Assembly (NCBI GenBank): GCA_964530165.1 | Contig: CAZGYE010000024.1 | Location: 1-33,358, forward strand | Source: CAZGYE01 sp964530165 | GTDB taxonomy: Bacteria; Planctomycetota; Planctomycetia; Planctomycetales; Planctomycetaceae | Direction: 5' to 3' | DNA: 33,358 nt | Part shown: one piece after another, positions 1 to 6,921 of the stretch | How the letters are laid out: each line of letters begins with the position of its first letter | How positions within the stretch are numbered: the stretch's first letter is position 1 | Translations under genes and position numbers: made by a program | The notes under the pieces: generated by a model | What the model was told of the DNA's origin: nothing | Seen by the model: the letters and a program-made list of their open reading frames with translations, nothing else | Database searches by the model: none

Positions 1-503
1 CCAATCTACAGAAGCAACTGGAGCGAGAGAATGTACGCGCGATCCCGCGGCTGACAAAAATTGTGGTCGCCATGGGCGTCGGCAAAGCAACGCAGGATCG
101 AAAGCTTTTGGACGAAGCCATGGGTCATTTGGCCCAACTGACGGGACAGCAACCGCAGATCACACGCGCGAAAAAGGCCATTGCCGGTTTTCGGCTCCGA
201 CAGGGGATGGATGTCGGGTGCCGGGTCACGCTGCGGGGTCGCCGAATGTACGAATTTCTCGATCGGCTCATCTTTTTGGCCCTGCCGCGCGTCCGTGACT
301 TTCGGGGATTGAATCCCAACGCGTTTGACGGCCGAGGCAATTACAGTCTGGGCTTGGGTGAGCAGTTGGTGTTTCCGGAAATCAATCCGGACAAGGTGCA
401 CAATATCCAGGGGATGAACATCACCATGGTGACATCCGCACGGAGTGATGATGAAGGTCGGTTGCTACTCAGAGAGCTCGGAATGCCGTTCCGAACAAAT
501 TAA
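1..503 (+). CDS. rplE: Ribosomal protein uL5 (5' truncated by window edge)
   Basis: L5 binds 5S rRNA in the central protuberance of the large subunit and contacts the P-site tRNA region. The reading frame is open from base 3 and gives 166 visible residues; the family is about 180 long, so roughly the first 15-20 residues lie outside the window. The landmarks IPRLTKIVVAMGVG, the ARKA-like KKAIAGFRLRQG stretch, TLRGRRMYEF, RVRDFRGLNPNAFDGRGNY and the C-terminal PFRTN all match the family in order. rpsN follows 40 bp downstream, the normal spc order. A GTG at 63 is internal and not the real start. Confidence 0.97.
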   Translation, partial: NLQKQLERENVRAIPRLTKIVVAMGVGKATQDRKLLDEAMGHLAQLTGQQPQITRAKKAIAGFRLRQGMDVGCRVTLRGRRMYEFLDRLIFLALPRVRDFRGLNPNAFDGRGNYSLGLGEQLVFPEINPDKVHNIQGMNITMVTSARSDDEGRLLLRELGMPFRTN

Positions 504-543
504 CCGGGAAGAAACCTATCGGGCAGAAAGTTGAGAGTCGGGC

Positions 544-729
544 ATGGCCAGTAAAGCGAAGATTGAGAAGGCAAACCGGAAACCAAAGTTCAGCAGCCGA
601 AGCGAACGTCGTTGTGCGCTGTGTGGACGACCGCGCGCCGTTTATCGAAAGTTTAAGTTGTGTCGGATCTGTTTTCGAAATCTCTGTCTGGACGGCATGG
701 TTCCCGGCATGAAAAAAGCCAGTTGGTAG
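544..729 (+). CDS. rpsN: Ribosomal protein uS14, zinc-binding short type
   Basis: S14 sits in the head of the small subunit. At 61 aa this is the short, zinc-containing form (S14 type Z) and not the roughly 100-aa zinc-free form of E. coli. The four zinc ligands are visible as C24-x2-C27 and C40-x2-C43 (CALC and CRIC), followed by the typical GMVPGMKKASW end. It lies between rplE and rpsH as in the classical spc operon. The 178 bp that follow are unusually long for this operon and hold a nested palindromic repeat. Confidence 0.97.
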   Translation: MASKAKIEKANRKPKFSSRSERRCALCGRPRAVYRKFKLCRICFRNLCLDGMVPGMKKASW

Positions 730-765
730 CGTCTTGAAATACTTGATTGCTGGAAACGTTAGTGA

Positions 766-883
766 GGATTATTCATAGAAACCCAAACCGACAACTTGTT
801 GTCGGAATCCACTGGTTTCATAGCACGTGCAGCGACAACAAGTTGTCGGTTTGGGTGCCACGGCGGCAGCCTATGAATAATCC
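766..883. repeat. Nested inverted repeat / REP-like doublet inside the ribosomal operon
   Basis: Two perfect 24-bp inverted arms (781-804 and 833-856) enclose a 28-nt loop. Each arm contains its own small palindrome: CGACAAC-TT-GTTGTCG on the left and CGACAAC-AA-GTTGTCG on the right. A second, outer pair of perfect 13-bp arms, GGATTATTCATAG (766-778) and its complement (871-883), frames the structure. There is no coding sequence and no U-tract. The layout resembles a pair of REP-type palindromes in opposite orientation, or a very small MITE. In the mRNA it would form a strong hairpin between rpsN and rpsH. Confidence 0.85.
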
Positions 884-907
884 GGGCGAGTGAGGGATTT
901 CTGAACG

Positions 908-1303
908 ATGATGACAGACCCGGTCGCAGACATGTTGACGCGAATCCGTAACGCGATTCGGATCGAAAGGCCGATGGTTGACGTTCCGGCTTCCAAAATG
1001 AAGACCGGAATCGCCGAAGCCCTGCAGCGCGAAGGGTACATTTGGGATTTTGAAATCATCGAGCAAGAGCCGCAGAACATATTGAGGATCAATCTCAAAT
1101 ACGGTCCGAACGGCGAGTTGGTGATCCAAAGGATTGCACGGGTCAGTAAACCGGGCCGGCGGGTTTATACTGGTGTGAAGGCGATGACTGAAGTTTTGCA
1201 GGGGCTGGGCATTAATATCCTGTCGACCAGCAAAGGAGTGCTCAGCAACCGCGAGGCCCGCAAAGCGCGTGTCGGCGGCGAAGTCTTGTGCTCGGTCGAG
1301 TAG
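908..1303 (+). CDS. rpsH: Ribosomal protein uS8
   Basis: S8 is a primary 16S rRNA-binding protein of the small-subunit platform and in E. coli is the spc operon translational repressor. The 131-aa product begins MMTDPVADMLTRIRNA, the standard N-terminus; the second ATG at 911 is an equally possible start. The C-terminal signature STSKGVLSNREARKARVGGE is the diagnostic S8 motif. A GAGGG-like ribosome-binding site lies about 10 bases upstream. Because a palindromic repeat separates it from rpsN, its 5' region differs from the compact arrangement seen in most bacteria. Confidence 0.97.
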   Translation: MMTDPVADMLTRIRNAIRIERPMVDVPASKMKTGIAEALQREGYIWDFEIIEQEPQNILRINLKYGPNGELVIQRIARVSKPGRRVYTGVKAMTEVLQGLGINILSTSKGVLSNREARKARVGGEVLCSVE

Positions 1304-1356
1304 GCCGTACGTCAGGTCCTGCAAGGGACGAATTCCAGTTTCAGGTTGCACAAACG

Positions 1357-1908
1357 ATGTCGAGAATTGGCAGAAAACCGATCCCCGTTCCCGACGGCGT
1401 CGACGTGAAGATCAAGGACGGAACCATTACGGTCCAGGGCAAGAACGGCGACTTGTCGTTCCAGTATCACCCTAACATGACCGTTGCCCACGACCCAGTG
1501 TCCAAACAGATCTGCGTCTCGCGGCCGGACGACCAGCGTCAGAATCGCGCCCTGCACGGTCTGACGCGAAGCCTGATCAACAACATGGTTCAGGGCGTCA
1601 CGGAATATTTCCTGAGGCGGTTGGTGATCGTGGGTGTCGGTTACAACGCGTCGGTGGCCGGCAAGACGCTGGAGTTGCAGCTCGGCTTTGCGAACACGGT
1701 CAAGCTGCCGATTCCCGAGAACGTGATCTGCGAAGTGCCGGACGTCACACACATCGTCCTCAGAAGTGCCGACAAGCAAGCGGTTGGTCAGTTTGCCGCC
1801 GAGGTTCGCGCAGTCCGCCCCCCCGAGCCGTACAAAGGCAAAGGAATTCGTTATCTGGACGAGCGCGTTCGCCGTAAGGCGGGCAAGGCGCTTGCCAGCG
1901 GCACCTAG
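1357..1908 (+). CDS. rplF: Ribosomal protein uL6
   Basis: L6 lies near the factor-binding site of the large subunit. The start at 1357 gives MSRIGRKPIPVPDGV, the conserved N-terminus, and a 183-aa protein close to the usual 175-180. An in-frame upstream start at 1288 would add residues unlike the family and was not chosen. The product has the expected two similar alpha/beta domains; the second ends with the signature PPEPYKGKGIRYLDERVRRK, the rRNA-contacting region. It follows rpsH after 53 bp and precedes rplR. Confidence 0.97.
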   Translation: MSRIGRKPIPVPDGVDVKIKDGTITVQGKNGDLSFQYHPNMTVAHDPVSKQICVSRPDDQRQNRALHGLTRSLINNMVQGVTEYFLRRLVIVGVGYNASVAGKTLELQLGFANTVKLPIPENVICEVPDVTHIVLRSADKQAVGQFAAEVRAVRPPEPYKGKGIRYLDERVRRKAGKALASGT

Positions 1909-1981
1909 GTGGTCCAAAGGATCTGATCTGATTGCCATTGACATTACATTGATTTGGTGAGAGCCCACGGGTGGCGAGAGC

Positions 1982-2353
1982 ATGAAAGTCGAGAAACGGA
2001 TTACAAAACAACGCGAGCGGCGAAGATACCGGGTTCGCAATCGGGTCCGCGGATCGGCGTACGGACGGCCGCGTTTGTCGGTATTTCGCAGCAACAGTCA
2101 CATCTACGCGCAGATTATCGACGACGACGCTGGGCGGACGTTGGTTTCCGCCAGTACGTTGGAGAAGGAAGTGGCCGGTCCCGGTCAGTACGCGGGCAAC
2201 AAAGAGGCCGCCGTCCGGGTCGGCAAGCTGATTGCCGAGCGGGCGCTGGAGAAGGGGATCAAGCAGGTCGTGCTGGACCGTGGTCTGTATCAGTATCACG
2301 GGCGCGTTGCCGCTCTCGCCGAGGCGGCCCGTGGCGGTGGTTTGGAGTTTTGA
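1982..2353 (+). CDS. rplR: Ribosomal protein uL18
   Basis: L18 binds 5S rRNA together with L5. The 123-aa product has the family pattern: a basic N-terminus rich in Arg and Lys (KRITKQRERRRYRVRNRVRG), then RPRLSVFRSNSHIYAQIIDD, and the C-terminal GLYQYHGRVAALAEAARGGG-EF close. Length and order between rplF and rpsE are standard. The 93 bp to rpsE are longer than usual and contain a palindromic repeat. Confidence 0.97.
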   Translation: MKVEKRITKQRERRRYRVRNRVRGSAYGRPRLSVFRSNSHIYAQIIDDDAGRTLVSASTLEKEVAGPGQYAGNKEAAVRVGKLIAERALEKGIKQVVLDRGLYQYHGRVAALAEAARGGGLEF

Positions 2354-2367
2354 CGTCGGACTGCGAA

Positions 2368-2398
2368 GAAACCCGGTTTCTTGAAGCAACCGGGTTTC
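2368..2398. repeat. Short palindromic repeat between rplR and rpsE
   Basis: Perfect 11-bp arms GAAACCCGGTT (2368-2378) and AACCGGGTTTC (2388-2398) with a 9-nt loop. There is no downstream T-run, so it does not look like an intrinsic terminator, and transcription must continue into rpsE. The sequence resembles the dispersed intergenic palindromes of the GAAACCCGGTTTC type that I associate with planctomycetes and cyanobacteria. That family assignment is from memory, not from a search. Confidence 0.75.
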
Positions 2399-2446
2399 GA
2401 GTTGACTATTGGCAAACAACGAGCCTGTTAGAGTGGAGTCGGTATT

Positions 2447-2926
2447 TTGTCGACTGAAGCGCGAACCGAGAATCCGGAAAAGGTCGTTCAGATTCGCCGC
2501 TGTGCCTGCGTGGTGAAAGGGGGCAGACGGTTCAGTTTCACCGCGCTGGTCGTGGTGGGCGATGGGGACGGCCGTGTCGGCTGGGGTTACGGAAAAGCGA
2601 CTGAGGTCCCGCTGGCTGTCGAAAAGGCGGTCAAGAATGCCGATCGAAACATGATTCAGGTTCCCATCGTTGACACCACGCTGCCTCACCAGGTGCTGGG
2701 TCGTTACCGTGCTTGCCGCGTATTGCTGCTGCCTGCCCGTCCTGGCACAGGGATCATTGCCGGTGAATGCGTTCGCGCGGTGGTGGAATCGGCTGGTATT
2801 TCCGACATCCTCACGAAGAGTTTTGGTTCTCCGAATCCGATCAATCTGGTCAAGGCGACGTTCGACGGCCTCAGCCGACTGCGGACGCGGGAAGAAGTGG
2901 CTCGGCTGAGAGGAGTAGAAGTCTGA
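2447..2926 (+). CDS. rpsE: Ribosomal protein uS5
   Basis: S5 lies at the mRNA entry side of the small subunit and affects decoding accuracy. The 159-aa product carries the S5 signature GDGDGRVGWGYGKATEVPLA in the N-terminal RNA-binding domain and the alpha/beta C-terminal domain with PARPGTGIIAGECVRAVVES. The start is TTG at 2447, supported by a GGAG ribosome-binding site at 2434-2437 and by the lack of any suitable ATG. Its stop overlaps the rplO start by one base (TGATG), indicating translational coupling; rpmD, which commonly intervenes, is absent. Confidence 0.97.
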   Translation: MSTEARTENPEKVVQIRRCACVVKGGRRFSFTALVVVGDGDGRVGWGYGKATEVPLAVEKAVKNADRNMIQVPIVDTTLPHQVLGRYRACRVLLLPARPGTGIIAGECVRAVVESAGISDILTKSFGSPNPINLVKATFDGLSRLRTREEVARLRGVEV

Positions 2927-3381
2927 TGATTCTCGACGACGTCCATCGCGGAATCCGCAAGCGGAAAAACCGCAAACGGATCGGCCGGGGGCCCGGCTCG
3001 GGACACGGCAAAACAGCCGGCCGCGGTCACAAAGGATACGGCAGCCGGGCCGGCGCGTCGACACGTCTGGGTTATGAGGGGGGGCAGATGCCCCTGGCGC
3101 GGCGGATCGCTAAGCGAGGGTTCAACAACAAGCGATTCGCGACAACGGTTGCCATCGTCAATCTCGCGGCGCTCGAAGAAGCCTTCGAAGACGGTGCAAC
3201 CGTCGATGCCGAGTCGTTGATGGAAAAGGGTTTCGCAAAGGGCCGCTTCGACGTGATTAAGATCCTCGGGAACGGCTCGCTGACGAAAAAACTGATCGTA
3301 CAGGCCCACCGGTTCTCGAAAGCGGCGGAAGAAAAAATCGCCGCCGCCGGCGGTTCGGTTGTGAGAATCGTGATTCCCTGA
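2926..3381 (+). CDS. rplO: Ribosomal protein uL15
   Basis: L15 is a late-assembly protein of the large subunit. The ATG at 2926 overlaps the rpsE stop by one base and yields 151 aa with the expected Gly/Arg/Lys-rich extended N-terminus (RIGRGPGSGHGKTAGRGHKG) followed by YEGGQMPLARRIAKRGFNN and a globular C-terminal domain ending VVRIVIP. An upstream in-frame start at 2767 would lie inside rpsE and is discounted. secY follows after 84 bp, as in most spc operons. Confidence 0.97.
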   Translation: MILDDVHRGIRKRKNRKRIGRGPGSGHGKTAGRGHKGYGSRAGASTRLGYEGGQMPLARRIAKRGFNNKRFATTVAIVNLAALEEAFEDGATVDAESLMEKGFAKGRFDVIKILGNGSLTKKLIVQAHRFSKAAEEKIAAAGGSVVRIVIP

Positions 3382-3465
3382 GAATTTCATGGAAGAAATT
3401 GCAGCCCGCGGCGAATAGACAGAAACGACTGGCCGCCTCCCCTCCGGCAAAAGGACTGATCCGCC

Positions 3466-4827
3466 ATGCTTGGGAAGTTCTTCGTCATCTTCAAGATTCC
3501 GGAATTGCGCCAGAAAGTCCTGTTGACGCTCGGGCTGCTGGCCGTCTACCGCATGGGGTTTGCCATCCCGCTGCCTTTCATCGATCAGGAAACCATGCTG
3601 GAAGGCATGAAAAGAATGCAAGAACAGCAGGGCGGCCTGGGGCAAGTGATGCAAATCGTGGCATTGTTTTCGGCTTCGAACATCGGCAACAGCACGATTT
3701 TCGGCCTGGGTATTATGCCCTACATTTCCGCCTCGATCATCTTTCAGTTGCTCGGCACGGTCTACCCGCCCCTGGAAAACCTGCAAAAGGAAGGTGAGGC
3801 GGGCCGCAGGAAAATCAACGAATATACACGCTACGCAACCGTCGTGATTTGTCTGGGGCAAAGTTATTTCTGGATCAAGGCGCTCTCCAGCGGATTCGGC
3901 TCCGGCCCAGGATTCATTCTGGGTGAGTACGATACACTCTACTTCCACCTGGTGTGTACCATCACGATGACCGCCGGGACCGTGTTGCTGATGTGGATCG
4001 GCGAGCAGATCGATGCTTATGGGATCGGTAACGGCATCAGCCTGCTCATCATGGCCGGCATTCTCGCGCGGATGCCCCGCGCCGGTATGAGCTTGCTGAA
4101 ACCGGCGATCGACAAAGGAAGCATCGCTCTGGGCACAGACACCGGGATCGAACGTTTTCTGCTGCTGGCGGTCCTGTTTGTTTTCGTGATCGTCTGGGTC
4201 GTCGCCATTACGGAGGGGCAGCGGCGAATCCCGATTCAGAGCGCCAAGCATGTTCGCGGGCGCCGTGTGCTGGGCGGCCAGCGGCAATCCTTGCCGTTAC
4301 GCGTCAATCAGGCCGGCGTGATGCCGATCATCTTCGCATCCAGCCTGCTGATGTTTCCCTTTTTCATGTTCCACCAACTGAGCCAAATGTGGCCGGGGAA
4401 TGCCATTCTGGCTAATCTGGATGCGGCGTTTGCCGGGCGTGGGTATCTCTACAACATCTGCTACATCGGGCTGATCTACTTCTTCTGCTACTTTTGGACT
4501 GCCATCACGTTCAACCCCAAAGACATGGCTGACAATCTCAAGGATTACGGCAGCTTCATCCCGGGATACCGGCCCGGAGGTCGGACCGCGATGTATTTGG
4601 AGCAGGTCATGGTGCGGATTACTTATGTTGGAGCGGCGTTTCTCGCATTGGTGGCCATTATTCCGACGATGATTTCCGCCGCAATGGGAATTCCGTACCT
4701 CGCGGCCAGTTTCTACGGGGGTACGGGTCTCTTGATTGTCGTTTCGGTCTGTCTGGACCTCGTCCAGAAAATCGACAGTCATTTGGTGATGCGAAACTAC
4801 CCGGGCCTGCTGGACACCGAAGGTTAG
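3466..4827 (+). CDS. secY: Preprotein translocase channel subunit SecY
   Basis: SecY forms the protein-conducting channel of the inner membrane with SecE and SecG and works with SecA and the ribosome. The 453-aa product has the family length and about ten hydrophobic segments. Recognisable landmarks are the first helix region LLTLGLLAVYRMGFAIPLPF, the GLGIMPYISASIIFQLL segment, the signature EQIDAYGIGNGISLLIMAGI, the cytosolic loop RIPIQSAKHVRGRR, and FNPKDMADNLKDYGSFIPGY with RPG close behind. It sits between rplO and map; adk, which often follows secY, is absent. Confidence 0.98.
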   Translation: MLGKFFVIFKIPELRQKVLLTLGLLAVYRMGFAIPLPFIDQETMLEGMKRMQEQQGGLGQVMQIVALFSASNIGNSTIFGLGIMPYISASIIFQLLGTVYPPLENLQKEGEAGRRKINEYTRYATVVICLGQSYFWIKALSSGFGSGPGFILGEYDTLYFHLVCTITMTAGTVLLMWIGEQIDAYGIGNGISLLIMAGILARMPRAGMSLLKPAIDKGSIALGTDTGIERFLLLAVLFVFVIVWVVAITEGQRRIPIQSAKHVRGRRVLGGQRQSLPLRVNQAGVMPIIFASSLLMFPFFMFHQLSQMWPGNAILANLDAAFAGRGYLYNICYIGLIYFFCYFWTAITFNPKDMADNLKDYGSFIPGYRPGGRTAMYLEQVMVRITYVGAAFLALVAIIPTMISAAMGIPYLAASFYGGTGLLIVVSVCLDLVQKIDSHLVMRNYPGLLDTEG

Positions 4828-4832
4828 CCGGC

Positions 4833-5618
4833 GTGATTACGCTCAAGAGCCCGCGCGAAATTGAGTTGATCCACGAAGCTTGCCGGGTCGTGGTCGAAGC
4901 CCACCAACTTGTCTGCGAGATGCTCCAGCCCGGCGTGAAAACAAAGGAGATCGACGCCGCCGTCGAACGGCTGTTCGACGAGAAGGGCGCAACACCGTTG
5001 TTCAAGGGAGTGCCCGGCACGGTTCCGTTTCCGGCGGTGACTTGCATTTCGATCAACGAGCAAGTGGTGCACGGCATACCCGGCGATCGGAAATTGCGGG
5101 AGGGGGACCTCGTCAGCGTCGACACCGGCTGCCGGCTGGACGGCTGGTGCGGCGACGCCGCCTGGACCTATCCCGTGGGTGAAGTCGACGAAATCAAGCA
5201 GCGTTTAGTGCAAGCGGGACAGGCGGCACTCCACGTGGCCGTTGAGCAAATGGGTCGCCAGTGTTTCTGGTCGCAGGTCGCGGTTCTCATGGAAAAGGAG
5301 GTCAGATGGCGGGGATTCAGCGTCGTGGAAGACTTTGTGGGACACGGGATCGGGCGGGAAATGCACGAAGACCCCCAGGTGCCCGCCTACACCGACCAGG
5401 AGCTGCAGGAGCACGATTTCCCGCTTGAACCCGGATTGGTGCTGGCCATTGAGCCGATGGTCAATGCCGGATCCAACGAGGTATACGTCTGCGAGGACCA
5501 TTGGACCGTCGAAACCGAGGACCAGCAACCCAGCGCGCACTTCGAGCACACCGTGGCACTGACCAGCGAAGGCCCGGTGGTGTTGACCGAGGGGATCGGC
5601 GCCGGCCGTCGCGCGTGA
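4833..5618 (+). CDS. map: Methionine aminopeptidase, type I
   Basis: This enzyme removes the initiator methionine from nascent proteins in the cytosol and uses two metal ions. All five metal ligands of the pita-bread fold are visible: D97 (VDTG), D108 (GDAA), H171 (GHGIGR), E207 (IEPM) and E238 (FEHT), together with the conserved substrate-side H80 (VVHGIPG). Length (261 aa) fits the class I enzyme without an N-terminal zinc-finger extension. The start is GTG at 4833, only 5 bp after the secY stop, so the two are probably co-translated. Confidence 0.96.
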   Translation: MITLKSPREIELIHEACRVVVEAHQLVCEMLQPGVKTKEIDAAVERLFDEKGATPLFKGVPGTVPFPAVTCISINEQVVHGIPGDRKLREGDLVSVDTGCRLDGWCGDAAWTYPVGEVDEIKQRLVQAGQAALHVAVEQMGRQCFWSQVAVLMEKEVRWRGFSVVEDFVGHGIGREMHEDPQVPAYTDQELQEHDFPLEPGLVLAIEPMVNAGSNEVYVCEDHWTVETEDQQPSAHFEHTVALTSEGPVVLTEGIGAGRRA

Positions 5619-5694
5619 TGGTGGTCGCCTTCCCGCTTCAGCGACTTTCGGAATCTGGAACTGCTGAAATTCTGTAAAACGGGGCCGAGTTACC

Positions 5695-5724
5695 TTGTGA
5701 GAAAGTCCCCAGTCCGCTTATAAT
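5695..5724 (+). promoter_or_regulatory. Candidate sigma-70 promoter upstream of rpmJ
   Basis: TTGTGA at 5695-5700 and a perfect TATAAT at 5719-5724 are separated by 18 bp. They lie in the 240-bp gene-free gap between map and rpmJ, about 135 bp before the rpmJ start. The gap is otherwise empty: no infA or adk reading frame is present. The promoter would give the rpmJ-rpsM-rpsK-rpoA-rplQ block its own transcript. This is based on consensus match only. Confidence 0.55.
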
Positions 5725-5858
5725 CACCGAGACTATCTGTAGCGCCCCGATATGCCCGTCGCGCGGTAGGGGGGGGTGTAGTATGAAATCAGGACGATCG
5801 CTTCTGTTCCCGGTGGAACTTGGCGGTCTGAAAAACAGGGCGAGAGAGAAATCCAGCC

Positions 5859-5975
5859 ATGAAAGTTCGCGCCAGCGTCAAACGGATTTGTGAGAACTGC
5901 AAAATTGTTCGCCGAAAAGGGAAGATCTACGTGATCTGCTCGTCGAATCCACGTCATAAGCAGCGGCAGGGTTGA
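5859..5975 (+). CDS. rpmJ: Ribosomal protein bL36
   Basis: L36 is the smallest large-subunit protein and carries a zinc ribbon. The 38-codon frame starts MKVRASVKRICENC and ends SSNPRHKQRQG. The zinc ligands C11, C14, C27 and H33 are all present, which identifies the zinc-binding (C+) form. The start is an ATG at 5859 with a purine-rich stretch (GCGAGAGAGAAA) upstream. It stands just before rpsM, the normal alpha-operon position. Zinc-containing L36 together with zinc-type S14 suggests the operon carries the zinc-replete versions of both proteins. Confidence 0.96.
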   Translation: MKVRASVKRICENCKIVRRKGKIYVICSSNPRHKQRQG

Positions 5976-6032
5976 CTCTCAGCCGTCGCGTGAACTGGTC
6001 GATTCCATCATTCCTTTTGGAGTAGCCGACTG

Positions 6033-6419
6033 ATGCCGCGTATCCAGGGTGTCGATGTTCCCAACAACAAGCCGACGTACATATCGCTCACGTATCTGCA
6101 CGGAATCGGCCGCACCAAGGCGATCGATATCTGTTTCACGTTGGGGATCGACCCGCAGACGGAAGCCAACAATCTGTCGGAGGATGAGATCAGCCGGATT
6201 GCGTCTCATTTGGACAACGAGTTCGTGATTGAGGGGCAGTTGCGGCGCAGCGTCCAGCAGGACATCGCGCGGCTGCGTGATATTCATAGTTATCGGGGGC
6301 TTCGGCATCGGCGTGGATTACCGGTCCGTGGACAGCGGACGCGAACAAATGCCCGAACCCGCAAAGGTGTTAAGAAAACGGTTGCCGGCAGGAAGGGCGT
6401 GAAGGACATGCGACACTGA
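6033..6419 (+). CDS. rpsM: Ribosomal protein uS13
   Basis: S13 lies in the small-subunit head and makes intersubunit bridges with L5. The 128-aa product starts MPRIQGVDVPNNK and shows LTYLHGIGRTKAIDIC (helix-two-turn-helix), the central DIARLRDIHSYRGLRHRRGL, and the basic tail RGQRTRTNARTRKG. A TTGGAG ribosome-binding site precedes the ATG at 6033. It lies between rpmJ and rpsK as in most alpha operons. Confidence 0.97.
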   Translation: MPRIQGVDVPNNKPTYISLTYLHGIGRTKAIDICFTLGIDPQTEANNLSEDEISRIASHLDNEFVIEGQLRRSVQQDIARLRDIHSYRGLRHRRGLPVRGQRTRTNARTRKGVKKTVAGRKGVKDMRH

Positions 6420-6477
6420 GTCAGCACGAAAAAAGGACAACCGTCGATTCCATCGCACTAACCGGGAGAGCAAACGC

Positions 6478-6858
6478 GTGGCAAAGCCGAAGCGACGCAG
6501 AGTACGGCGAAACGTCATCCGTGGCATTGCTTACATCAAAGCAACGTTCAATAACACCACGGTCACAATCACCGATCCGAACGGTGATGTGCTGTGCTGG
6601 GCGACGGCGGGTACGGTCGGATTCAAGGGAAGCCGTAAGAGCACGCCGTTTGCGGCTCAGCGGGCCGCAGAGACCGTCGCCGAACGGGCCGCAAAATTCG
6701 GGATGAAGGAGATCGAAGTCAGAGTGAAGGGCCCCGGGTCGGGGCGCGAAAGCGCGATCACCGGGCTGCAGTCTTCGGGGCTGTCGATCAGAGCGATCGA
6801 AGACATCACACCGCTTCCGCACAACGGTTGCCGGCCCCCGAAAAAACGTCGCGTCTAA
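6478..6858 (+). CDS. rpsK: Ribosomal protein uS11
   Basis: S11 is part of the small-subunit platform near the E site. The 126-aa product has the RNA-binding core TFNNTTVTITDPNGDVLCW, the signature VKGPGSGRESAITGLQSSGL and the invariant end PHNGCRPPKKRRV. The start is GTG at 6478, supported by a GGGAG site 10-15 bases upstream and by the family N-terminus. rpsD, which usually follows rpsK in bacteria, is not present; rpoA comes next after 63 bp. Confidence 0.97.
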   Translation: MAKPKRRRVRRNVIRGIAYIKATFNNTTVTITDPNGDVLCWATAGTVGFKGSRKSTPFAAQRAAETVAERAAKFGMKEIEVRVKGPGSGRESAITGLQSSGLSIRAIEDITPLPHNGCRPPKKRRV

Positions 6859-6921
6859 CAGGTTTTACCGGACTTGAACCATCCGTTCGGGACTGGGGTC
6901 ATGTAAATCGGAGACCAATTT

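Noticed and set aside
781..856. Intrinsic terminator between rpsN and rpsH
   Set aside because: The hairpin has a 28-nt loop and no T-run, and termination here would cut expression of essential downstream genes.
1760..4287. Long minus-strand open frames opposite rplF-secY (434 and 527 codons)
   Set aside because: They lie antisense to well-conserved ribosomal and secY genes, have low-complexity Arg/Pro/Gln-rich products and no family character; they are shadows of GC-rich coding sequence.
5619..5858. infA hidden in the map-rpmJ gap
   Set aside because: No frame of about 70 codons with IF-1 features is open on either strand; stops occur throughout.
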